From: JBFKMV01 sp041629655 | GTDB lineage: Bacteria; Acidobacteriota; Polarisedimenticolia; Polarisedimenticolales; Polarisedimenticolaceae | Assembly: GCA_041629655.1 (NCBI GenBank) | Contig: JBFKMV010000040.1 | Coordinates: forward strand, 1-30,437 | DNA length: 30,437 bases | Direction of reading: 5' to 3' | Shown here: piece by piece, positions 15,405 to 22,737 of the stretch | Position numbering within the stretch: position 1 is the first letter of the stretch | How the letters are laid out: each line of letters starts with the position of its first letter | The notes under the pieces: model-generated | Databases searched by the model: none | Told to the model about the DNA's origin: nothing | What the model saw: the letters and a program-made list of their open reading frames with translations, nothing else | Translations under genes and position numbers: made by a program

Positions 15405-18056
15405 ATGACACTCCGCAGAATCACGATACTGCTGCTCGTCTCGGCCCTCGCGATGAGCAGCGCCTGGGCCGCCAGCACGGTCCGGGTGATGCCCGACCGC
15501 CAGGTGCGGCCCGGTGTCTCGCTCCCGGTCTGGGGCAACGCCGGCAACGCCGGCGGCGTGGGCGACGGCTCCGCCAACGGCGAGGCCTATACCTGGTCGT
15601 TCTCGGCCAACGCCAACGTGGGCGTGGCCGACGACGGCAACCTCAGCGGCACCGTCGGCAACGACCGCTACGTCGTCGAGAACGTGACCTTCACGCTCCT
15701 CAACGGCAGCACGCGTGAGATCATCACCGCGACGCTGGACGTCGGCGGCACGATCGACACGGTGGAGATCGACATCGTCGACGTCACCGACGTCATCTCC
15801 AACACGCCGCAGACCAAGCTCGCCGTCGACGTGAACATCGCGATCCAGGACGGCCTGCGGTTCGTGTACCTGAGCCAGCAGGGCAACGGTTCGTGGACGT
15901 CGAACTTCAGCGGCGATCCCGCCTACACCGTGTCCCACACCGGCCTCTGCGCCTGGGCGTTCGAGAACAGCGGCCACGCGCCGAACCAGAACACGGTCTA
16001 CTCGCCGTTCGTCCAGCAGGCGCTGGACTACCTGCTCAACAAGGGCCAGGTCGTCGACATCTCCGGCAAGGCGGGCCGTAACTTCCACAGCCACCTCGCC
16101 GGCACGACCGGCATCAACCCGGTCGGCCCGAACTACCCGGCCGCCGGGGGCGATTTCGACGAGAACTACGCCGGCCCGATCTCGGCCGCCGCGATCATCG
16201 CCAGCCTGACCCCCAACGCCGTCGTCGGCGTCGGCCCGGCCGCGGGACTGACCTACAAGCAGTGGATCGAGGAGTACACCGACTGGTCGAACTACGGCCA
16301 GGCGCGCGGGTACGGCAACAACGATCCCGAGGGCGGCTGGTATTACTACGCCGGCGTCGACCAGAACGACCACTCGGTCAACAGCTGGATGTACCTGGCG
16401 CTCGAGGGCGCCGAGACGGTCTTCGGGGCAACGTTCGACCCGGCGATCAAGGACAGCGTGGACACCGCGCTGGTCAACCGCCAGGAAGACACGCTCGCCG
16501 ATCCGGGCTTCGGCCGCTTCGGCTACTACGGCAAGACCGGCGTGTCCGACGTGCCGGCCTACAACACGACCTGTGCCGGGCTCTCGGGTCTGGCGCTGGA
16601 GCAGCTGCCGGGCAACAAGTCGGTCGGCACCCCGGCCTACCCCGGAACCGGCAATCCGCCGGCGGCCGTGAATCTCGACAGCTACACCGAGAAGCGTGAT
16701 GCGGCGCTGGCCCATCTCGGACGCTGGTGGGCGGTCAACCCCTCCGGCTTCACGTGGCTCAACGGCAACCACGGCAACCACTACTCGATGTTCGCCTGTT
16801 GCCGCGGCCTGCGCCTGAACAAGGTCACCACGCTGACCAACGACGGCACCTACGGCGGCGACGTCGGCCCCTTCAACTGGGAGACCAACATCACCGCGCC
16901 GGGCGCCGTGACCGAGGGCTACTGGCCGTTCCTGGTCCGGACCCAGAACGCCAACGGCAGCTGGGATCCGCTGCCGGGCTCGTTCCCCTACGACGCCGAC
17001 TGGGATACCTGCTCGGCGATCTTCTGCCTGCAGCCGACCGTGTTCGGCCCGCCGCGCCAGGGACCGCAGTTCGTGCCCGCGCGCATCGCCTGCGGCGCCA
17101 GCGTGGTCGTCGAGGCCAACAGCGCGCTGTCGTTCGACATCAACGCCTCGGACGCCGACGCGGGTGACACCGTCACGCTGGACGTGATGAACCTGCCCGC
17201 CGGCGCCACGATGACCCCGCCGCTGCCGACCGCCGGCAACCCGGTCAGCAGCACCTTCGACTGGACGCCGGGCGACGGCGACATCGGCAACTACCTGATC
17301 ACGTTCAAGGCCACCGACGACGATCAGAACGAGGCGACCTGCGACATCGAGATCGAGGTCGGCGAGGGCGGCCCGCTGCTGGTCGAGCTGGCCTCCTTCG
17401 AGGTGATCCCCGGCGACGGCGAAATCACCGTCAACTGGGAAACCGCGCTCGAGATCGACAACCAGGGCTTCTACGTCTGGCGTCGCGACATGCTCTCGAA
17501 CGCGACCGAGAACGTCTCGGGCTTCATCGCGGCCACGGCCGTCAACAACTCCGGGGCGAGCTACAGCTTCACGGACCGCACGGCGCCCAACGGGGTCGAG
17601 TACGTGTACTACCTCGAGGACATCGACCTGTCCGGGAAGAGCACGACCCACACCGGCGTCCGCGCCATCGCCAACCCGCAGAACCCGTCGATCCTGCTGC
17701 TGTCACCGGCCTACGGCACCATGGTGCAGAGCACGGAGCCGCTGGTGCTGCGCTTCGAGGCGGCCGGCTCCGGACCGCACACGGTGGCGGTCAGCGCGGA
17801 TCCGACGTTCCAGAACCCGGCGCTGATGCTGCGCGCCCGTGGGGACCAGGCGGTGATCCGGGCCAGCCTGCTCGGCAAGCTGGCGGCGACTTCGAACGCC
17901 ACGCTGTACTGGGGCGTCCTGGACCACAAGGGCGACCTGGCCAGCCAGGTCTGGCGCTTCGGCGTCAACCCGTACCAGAAGAACGACGCCGTCGCGCCGC
18001 TCCGCGACGCGCCGGGGCTGGCCGAGAAACCGTCCCGCAAGGGGCGCATCCGGTAG
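15405..18056 (+). CDS. Secreted alpha/alpha-toroid protein with Ig-like and FN3-like domains, paralog 1
   Basis: An 883-residue exported protein. It has a signal peptide at residues 1 to about 23 (RRITILLLVSALAMSSAWAA). A beta-rich N-terminal domain holds PDRQVRPGVSLPVWG and DDGNLSGTVGNDRY. A region of about residues 140-540 has prenyltransferase/squalene-oxidase-like repeats, best seen at GGWYYYAGVDQNDHSVNSW (residue ~308 on), CAGLSGLALEQL and YSMFACCRGLRLN. An Ig-like putative cadherin/He_PIG domain follows (~555-655), then an FN3-like domain (~655-755, VELASFEVIPGDGEITVNW) and a second beta domain to the end. Catalytic activity cannot be inferred; such toroids can bind or process ligands. 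GAGGAGG precedes the ATG. A 44-residue peptide gene follows 49 bases later. It is paralogous over its whole length to the gene at 18614. Confidence 0.88.
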   Translation: MTLRRITILLLVSALAMSSAWAASTVRVMPDRQVRPGVSLPVWGNAGNAGGVGDGSANGEAYTWSFSANANVGVADDGNLSGTVGNDRYVVENVTFTLLNGSTREIITATLDVGGTIDTVEIDIVDVTDVISNTPQTKLAVDVNIAIQDGLRFVYLSQQGNGSWTSNFSGDPAYTVSHTGLCAWAFENSGHAPNQNTVYSPFVQQALDYLLNKGQVVDISGKAGRNFHSHLAGTTGINPVGPNYPAAGGDFDENYAGPISAAAIIASLTPNAVVGVGPAAGLTYKQWIEEYTDWSNYGQARGYGNNDPEGGWYYYAGVDQNDHSVNSWMYLALEGAETVFGATFDPAIKDSVDTALVNRQEDTLADPGFGRFGYYGKTGVSDVPAYNTTCAGLSGLALEQLPGNKSVGTPAYPGTGNPPAAVNLDSYTEKRDAALAHLGRWWAVNPSGFTWLNGNHGNHYSMFACCRGLRLNKVTTLTNDGTYGGDVGPFNWETNITAPGAVTEGYWPFLVRTQNANGSWDPLPGSFPYDADWDTCSAIFCLQPTVFGPPRQGPQFVPARIACGASVVVEANSALSFDINASDADAGDTVTLDVMNLPAGATMTPPLPTAGNPVSSTFDWTPGDGDIGNYLITFKATDDDQNEATCDIEIEVGEGGPLLVELASFEVIPGDGEITVNWETALEIDNQGFYVWRRDMLSNATENVSGFIAATAVNNSGASYSFTDRTAPNGVEYVYYLEDIDLSGKSTTHTGVRAIANPQNPSILLLSPAYGTMVQSTEPLVLRFEAAGSGPHTVAVSADPTFQNPALMLRARGDQAVIRASLLGKLAATSNATLYWGVLDHKGDLASQVWRFGVNPYQKNDAVAPLRDAPGLAEKPSRKGRIR

Positions 18057-18105
18057 CGCGAGACGCCGACCGGATCTTTGTTGAAGCACCGATGGGAGGC
18101 ATTCG

Positions 18106-18240
18106 ATGAACAAGCAGAAAAAGGAATACGCGCGGCCCAGCGTGACCACCAAGACGACCCAGGAGATCATCGAGGTCCTGGGGCCCGCGGTGGCGATCTA
18201 CGGGCCCGGCCCGAATGAGGGGTTCGATCCTCCCGCGTAA
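18106..18240 (+). CDS. 44-residue RiPP-precursor-like peptide, copy 1
   Basis: A small gene with GGGAGG 7 bases before the ATG. The peptide has a basic N-terminus (NKQKK), a Y8-A-R-P11-S-V13 motif, a threonine-rich stretch (TTKTTQ) and a hydrophobic Gly/Pro-rich C-terminal half, LGPAVAIYGPGPNEGFDP, at residues 25-42. Y-x-x-P-x-(L/V) is the leader motif recognised by RRE/PqqD-type domains in lasso-peptide precursors; the match here is by pattern. The copy at 21296 is 82% identical, and three of the four codon differences across residues 23-44 are silent, which argues for translation and selection. There is no signal peptide and no cysteine. It lies between the first toroid-protein gene and a strong terminator. 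The mature product is unknown. Confidence 0.85.
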   Translation: MNKQKKEYARPSVTTKTTQEIIEVLGPAVAIYGPGPNEGFDPPA

Positions 18241-18266
18241 GGCCTGAGGAACGGACCGGAAGCAGT

Positions 18267-18301
18267 GGCCCGGCGTCGTCACGGCGCCGGGCCTTTTTTT
18301 T
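18267..18301 (+). terminator. Rho-independent terminator of cassette 1
   Basis: A 9-bp perfect stem GGCCCGGCG / CGCCGGGCC (18267-18275 and 18285-18293) around a 9-base loop is directly followed by eight Ts. It is the clearest terminator in the window, 26 bases after the stop of peptide 1. It closes the toroid-peptide unit as its own transcript. Confidence 0.9.
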
Positions 18302-18613
18302 GGGCTCTCCCGCCGGCCGAGCCCGCGCGCCTGACGCGGGACGTCATTCCCGGCCCCGCCCCTGCTCATAGGAGGTATGGGGGCCCGGAATCGCCCGTCA
18401 CCACTGGAGATTCTCTGGTGCGCGCCGTGACGCCGCGGGGACGCGCCGCCACCGACGCATAACCCGTATGCGAACCGGAGGATTCCTGCCGGTTTTCCGC
18501 CAATTCGGGGGACAGAAACCGCCCGCCCCCGGTCCCGTTCGCTTGGCCCGGCACCCGGGGTCGGGGTACACGTAAACCAAGCAAGCACACGAGATCCGCA
18601 CGAGGAGGTTTTC
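18302..18613 (+). other. 312-base leader region of the second toroid-protein gene
   Basis: No gene is seen. The region repeats two elements of the first leader in the same order: GGCTCTCCCGCCGG at 18303-18316 and GACGCATAACCCGTATG at 18454-18470. Here the second forms a perfect 6-bp hairpin, CGCATA / TATGCG (18456-18472). A CCGG-based hairpin follows around 18474-18493. A weak promoter candidate is TTGGCC (18543-18548) with TACACG (18567-18572), 18 bases apart. CGAGGAGG is the Shine-Dalgarno at 18601-18608. Confidence 0.5.
18454..18470 (+). repeat. Conserved leader element, copy 2
   Basis: GACGCATAACCCGTATG, the partner of 15191-15207 with two differences. One of these extends the inverted repeat to CGCATA-N5-TATGCG when two more bases are included. 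It lies 160 bases before the ATG at 18614. Conservation between paralogous leaders whose surroundings have diverged suggests a regulatory role. Confidence 0.45.
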
Positions 18614-21226
18614 ATGACACCCCGAAGATTGACGCTGTTCCTGCTGATCCTGGCCCTCGCCCTGGGTACCGCCGGAGCCGCCGACCGGGTCGTGGTCGAG
18701 CCGGACCGGCAGGTTCGCCCGGGCGTGACCGTTCCGGTCTGGGGCATGGCCGGCAACGGCGGCCCGATCGGCGACGGCTCGGCCAACGGCGAGGCCTACA
18801 CCTTCGCCTTCGGCCCCAACCCCAACGTCACGGTCAACGACGACGGCAACCTCAGCGGCACCGTCGGCAACGACCGTTTCATCGCCGAGAACGTCTCGTT
18901 CACGCTGCTGGGCGGCAGCTGCCGCGAGCTGGTCACGGCCACGCTGACCGTCGGCGGCCAGCCGAGCAGCAACACGGTGACCTTCGATATCGTCGACAGC
19001 TGCTCGGCGATCTCCGACACCGCGCTGAAGGCCCTGGCGGTCGACACCAACATCGGCATCGCCGACGCGGCGCGCTGCCTGCTGCAGAAGCAGCTCGCCG
19101 ACGGCAGCTTCAACGCCGACGGCAGCGGCTACGGGAGCCAGGACGGGGCGACCACCGGCTTCGCGATATGGGCGCTCGAGAACTCGGGCCACCTGCCCAC
19201 CGGCGATGCGAACCAGGACGTCTACGTCGACTTCGTCAAGCAGGGGCTCGGCTACCTGCAGGGCACGGGGACCAACCAGGGGACCGTGGCGACCAATGCC
19301 GACGTGGCGCGCCAGGCCACGGCCGCCGGAGTGAGCGATCTCAACTCCAACGGCATCAGCGTACGGCTGGCGTCCTCCGACACCTGGCGCGGTTACTCGC
19401 ACCCGATCGCGACGGCGGCGTTCATCGCCAGCCTCGACACCGCGAGCTACCAGACGCTGGTCGAGGACGCGATCGATTTCATCGGCGTGATGCAGAACGC
19501 CGGCGCGTTCGGCCGGGGCGGCTGGGACTACAACGGCCCCAGCAGCCGCAGCGACAACTCGATCAACAGCTGGATCTGGATGGCGCTGGAAGGCGGAGAG
19601 GCGACGTCGTTCGGGATCGACGCTCCGGACTGGATCCTCGCCGAGTCCGAGTACACGCTGAACAGCCACCAGACCAACGCCGCCGGGTCCCAGCCCTTCG
19701 GCTACACCGGCACCGGCCCGCTGCGCGGGGCGACCAACGGCCAGGCCACGACCTGCGGCGGCCTGTCCGGTCTCGCCGCCGCCCAGCTCCAGAACGTGGT
19801 CCTGCCTGGCAGCATCATCGCCACCAACGGCGCCCCGCTGAACACGATCGTCAACAAGCGCCAGGCGGCGATCGACTACATGGGCGACAACTGGAACATC
19901 ACGGCCAACGCCGACGATCTCGGCCGCGCCAACAAGGGCAACTTCTACGCGATGTGGACCTGCTGCCGCGCGTTCCGCCTGACCGAGAGCGCCACCGGCG
20001 TTCCGGTGACGCTGAACAACGGCGGCGTGCCGTTCGACTGGGAGACCGGCGAGGAGAACCCGCCCTCCGGAATCCTGGCCGCCGCCGGCACGGCCCGCGA
20101 GGGCTACGTGCCGTTCCTGCTGCGGAACCAGGACGCCGACGGCTGCTGGAACGAGGGCACCTACATCGGCGGGACGCTGGAGACGGCGATGGGGCTGCTG
20201 TGCCTCAACCCGACCGTGTTCGGCCCGCCGCGCCGCGAGCCGCGGTTCGTGCAGGCGCAGCTGGCCTGCGGCTCCACCGTGGTGGTCGAGGCCAACAGCG
20301 CGCTGTCGTTCCTGATCAGCGCCTCGGACAACGACGCGGGCGACATCGTCACGCTCGACGTGATGAACCTGCCCGCCGGCGCCACGATGACGCCGCCGCT
20401 GCCGACCGCCGGCAACCCGGTCAGCAGCACCTTCGACTGGACGCCGACCGACGCCGACATCGGCAACTACCTGGTCACGTTCAAGGCCACCGACACCGAC
20501 CAGAACGAGACGACCTGCGACGTCGAACTCGAGGTCGGCGAGGGCGGCCCGCTGCTGGTCGAGCTGGCCTCGTTCGAGGTGCTTCCCGGCGACGGCCGCG
20601 TGACCGTCAACTGGGAGACGGCGCTCGAGATCGACAACCAGGGCTTCTACATCTGGCGCCGCGACCTGCTGTCGAACGAGCTCGAGAAGGTCTCGGGCTT
20701 CATACCGGCGACCGCGGTCAACAACTCCGGGGCCAGCTACAGCTTCACGGACGAAGCGGCGCTGAACGGGGTCCAGTACTTCTACTTCCTGGAAGACCTC
20801 GACCTGTCCGGCGAGAGCACGACCCACAGCGGCGTGAGCGTCGTCGCCAACCCGCAGCACCCGCCGATCCGGCTCCTGGCTCCGGCCTACGGGGCCACGG
20901 TGCCCGGTGACGCGGCGCTGACCCTGTCGTTCGAGGCCGACGCCTCCGGACGCTACACCGTGGCGGTGAGCCCGGACCCGAGCTTCGAGAACCCGTCGCT
21001 GATGCTGCGGGCGCGCGGTAACGAGGCCGTAATCCGGTCCAGCCTGCTCAAGCGGGCCGCCGCGGCCCCGAATGCGACGGTTTACTGGGGCGTTCTGGAC
21101 CAGAACGGGAACCTGGCCAGCCAGGTCTGGCGGTTCGCCGTGGACCTCTACGACGCCCACGAGGTCGCGCCGCCGGCCGACGAGGGACGGGGGTTGCGGC
21201 CGGCCCGTCAATGGCGTACCAAGTAG
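18614..21226 (+). CDS. Secreted alpha/alpha-toroid protein with Ig-like and FN3-like domains, paralog 2
   Basis: An 870-residue exported protein with the same architecture as the gene at 15405. The signal peptide is RRLTLFLLILALALGTAGA, cleaved near residue 22. The N-terminal domain has PDRQVRPGVTVPVWG and DDGNLSGTVGNDRF. Toroid repeats include GGWDYNGPSSRSDNSINSW (residue ~301 on), CGGLSGLAAAQL and YAMWTCCRAFRLT. The Ig-like domain is at ~543-643, FN3-like at ~644-744 (VELASFEVLPGDGRVTVNW), then the C-terminal beta domain. By eye the Ig/FN3 half is much more conserved between the paralogs than the toroid half, suggesting that the toroid face meets different targets. It ends with tandem stops TAG TAA. 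Peptide gene 2 follows 69 bases later. Confidence 0.88.
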   Translation: MTPRRLTLFLLILALALGTAGAADRVVVEPDRQVRPGVTVPVWGMAGNGGPIGDGSANGEAYTFAFGPNPNVTVNDDGNLSGTVGNDRFIAENVSFTLLGGSCRELVTATLTVGGQPSSNTVTFDIVDSCSAISDTALKALAVDTNIGIADAARCLLQKQLADGSFNADGSGYGSQDGATTGFAIWALENSGHLPTGDANQDVYVDFVKQGLGYLQGTGTNQGTVATNADVARQATAAGVSDLNSNGISVRLASSDTWRGYSHPIATAAFIASLDTASYQTLVEDAIDFIGVMQNAGAFGRGGWDYNGPSSRSDNSINSWIWMALEGGEATSFGIDAPDWILAESEYTLNSHQTNAAGSQPFGYTGTGPLRGATNGQATTCGGLSGLAAAQLQNVVLPGSIIATNGAPLNTIVNKRQAAIDYMGDNWNITANADDLGRANKGNFYAMWTCCRAFRLTESATGVPVTLNNGGVPFDWETGEENPPSGILAAAGTAREGYVPFLLRNQDADGCWNEGTYIGGTLETAMGLLCLNPTVFGPPRREPRFVQAQLACGSTVVVEANSALSFLISASDNDAGDIVTLDVMNLPAGATMTPPLPTAGNPVSSTFDWTPTDADIGNYLVTFKATDTDQNETTCDVELEVGEGGPLLVELASFEVLPGDGRVTVNWETALEIDNQGFYIWRRDLLSNELEKVSGFIPATAVNNSGASYSFTDEAALNGVQYFYFLEDLDLSGESTTHSGVSVVANPQHPPIRLLAPAYGATVPGDAALTLSFEADASGRYTVAVSPDPSFENPSLMLRARGNEAVIRSSLLKRAAAAPNATVYWGVLDQNGNLASQVWRFAVDLYDAHEVAPPADEGRGLRPARQWRTK

Positions 21227-21295
21227 TAACAGCCAGGTTGCGGTAGACTGCCCGCAGCCTGCGAGGTCAGACTAGGGAGCAACTGGAGGCATCCG

Positions 21296-21430
21296 ATGGA
21301 CAAGCGGAAAAAGGAATACGCGAGCCCGCGGGTCACCACCAAGTCGTCCCAGGAGATTCTGGAAGTCCTGGGGCCCGCCGTGGCGATCTACGGGCCTGGC
21401 CCGAACGAGGGGTTCGATCCTACGGCGTAA
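21296..21430 (+). CDS. 44-residue RiPP-precursor-like peptide, copy 2
   Basis: Paralog of the peptide at 18106, of equal length. It differs at only eight positions (2, 4, 10, 12, 17, 18, 22, 43). The leader-like motif is Y8-A-S-P11-R-V13, followed by TTKSSQ; residues 23-42 are identical in both copies. GGAGGCATCCG before the ATG matches the copy 1 ribosome-binding region almost base for base, and the bases after the stop (GCCTGAGGA...CGGACCGA) are also shared. It therefore arose by duplication of the whole toroid-peptide cassette. Thr17-Thr18 in copy 1 become Ser-Ser here, a hydroxyl-preserving change next to a kinase gene. The product is unknown; a modified peptide is the leading guess. Confidence 0.85.
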   Translation: MDKRKKEYASPRVTTKSSQEILEVLGPAVAIYGPGPNEGFDPTA

Positions 21431-21458
21431 AGCCTGAGGACCGGACCGAAAAACTGGA

Positions 21459-21495
21459 GGGGGCTCGGAGCCGTGCGCGGCTCTGAGCCCCCTTC
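21459..21495 (+). terminator. Hairpin terminator-like structure of cassette 2
   Basis: A 15-bp stem with one G-U pair (21459-21473 with 21478-21492) closed by a TGCG loop and followed by TTCGTCT, a poor T tract. It lies 28 bases after the stop of peptide 2, where cassette 1 has its terminator, but the sequence is unrelated. It may terminate only partly, allowing read-through to the kinase gene, or protect the 3' end. Confidence 0.6.
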
Positions 21496-21594
21496 GTCTA
21501 TCCGATCTGGGATACCCTGGAACCGAACCCCTGGAGGAGCCGGCGCGCTCGGCCTGACGGCACGACGGCCCACGGTGACACGCTGGACGCCCCT

Positions 21595-22737
21595 GTGAGC
21601 GCCGCCTTCCATTTTCACGTCCTCGACGCTGCGGTGACCCTGCGGGGCCCGGAGCGGCTCCTGGAGCCGATAGCGGCCGCCTACGCCCGCTTCCGCGCCG
21701 AGGCCCCGGGGGACGGCGCGGTGTCGATCGTGGTCCCCGAGGACGGCCGCGGCGAGATCCGCGGCGTCGAGCGCTCGACCCCGCTGATCCCGGGCATCGA
21801 GCCGACGCTGGTGATCTACGAGCACTTCCTGCGCACCCTGATGGAGCGGCTCGGCCGCCATGCGGTGCTGCACGCCGCGGCGCTGGAGGACCGCCACGGG
21901 GGCGTGTTCCTGATCACGGCCCCGGCCGGGTTCGGCAAGACGTCGCTGACGCTGGAGCTGGTGCGCCGCGGCCACCGCTTCCTCAGCGACGACTTCGCCC
22001 CGCTCGACCCCGAGAGCGGCGAGATCAGCCCCTACCCGCGGACGGTGGGGATCGTGCCGGACGGCCCGGCGCCGATCCCCGAGGTGTTCCGGCGCGCCGC
22101 GGCGGACCCCGCGACTCCGCGCATCCTCGGCAAGGCGGCGGTGGACGTGGGGCGCGTGGTCGGCGAGGACCGGGTCGTCGACCGCCCGCTGCCGCTGCGC
22201 CACGTGTTCGTGCTGACCCCCGACCCCGAGACCGACCCGGTGGCCCCGGTCGATCTGTGGGTGGACATGCTGGTCCGCGCCGAGGCGGCGTACCGTCTGG
22301 GGCGCCGGATCGAGGCCATGCGCGGAGCGCGCATGCACCGCCGCCAGGACAGCGGCCGGTTCCAGCGCTGGCTGATCCACGTGGACAAGGAGCTGCTCCC
22401 GAAGCCTGCGCTGCGGGAGGTGCTGGAGGATCCGGCGGTGATCGCCGCCCAGCGCTTCGGCGACGCGCGGCCGGACTTCTCCCGGGAACCCCGGGCGGTC
22501 GCGCTCAGCCGCCGCTCGACCAGCCTCGCCCTGGCCAAGGAGATGCTCAACCGCGGCCAGAACACGCGGTTCATGAAACGCTACGGCGGCAACGACGCCC
22601 TGATGTGGGTCGACCTGGCCGGCGCCGTGGGCCGGCCGGAGATCGGCTGCTGGAGCCTGGCCGTGGGCCGGCTCAAGGACACCGCGGACCTGCTCGAACG
22701 GCAGCTCGAGCGGCGCGAGGAGGCCGCCGGTGGCTAG
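21595..22737 (+). CDS. HPr-kinase-like P-loop kinase of the peptide locus
   Basis: A 380-residue cytoplasmic protein. Residues 86-140 carry the HprK-related core: LHAAAL, Walker A APAGFGKT at 109-116, and RRGHRFLSDDFAPL with Ser131-Asp132-Asp133, the acidic pair of the HprK family. True HPr kinase/phosphorylase is about 310-330 residues and has a different N-terminal domain, and no HPr gene is here. Relatives of this type occur in lasso and PqqD-associated peptide clusters, where some phosphorylate the peptide. The C-terminal 200 residues are unassigned. The GTG start at 21595 is the only canonical start upstream of the P-loop and has no clear Shine-Dalgarno. The gene overlaps the peptidase gene by 8 bases. 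The probable substrate is the 44-residue peptides; this is inference. Confidence 0.85.
   Translation: MSAAFHFHVLDAAVTLRGPERLLEPIAAAYARFRAEAPGDGAVSIVVPEDGRGEIRGVERSTPLIPGIEPTLVIYEHFLRTLMERLGRHAVLHAAALEDRHGGVFLITAPAGFGKTSLTLELVRRGHRFLSDDFAPLDPESGEISPYPRTVGIVPDGPAPIPEVFRRAAADPATPRILGKAAVDVGRVVGEDRVVDRPLPLRHVFVLTPDPETDPVAPVDLWVDMLVRAEAAYRLGRRIEAMRGARMHRRQDSGRFQRWLIHVDKELLPKPALREVLEDPAVIAAQRFGDARPDFSREPRAVALSRRSTSLALAKEMLNRGQNTRFMKRYGGNDALMWVDLAGAVGRPEIGCWSLAVGRLKDTADLLERQLERREEAAGG

Noticed and set aside
18398..21211. 937-residue minus-strand open frame opposite the second toroid gene; similar 873- and 1203-residue frames lie opposite the first toroid gene and the C25 peptidase
   Set aside because: The translations are repetitive and valine/arginine rich, with no signal peptide, motif or Shine-Dalgarno. 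They mirror the conserved plus-strand domains and are explained by codon bias.
18106..22737. Standard lasso-peptide biosynthetic cluster
   Set aside because: No asparagine-synthetase-like cyclase, transglutaminase-like B2 or PqqD-like B1 protein is present in the window. The peptide core also lacks an obvious Gly1 to Asp/Glu7-9 ring layout after a Thr at position -2.
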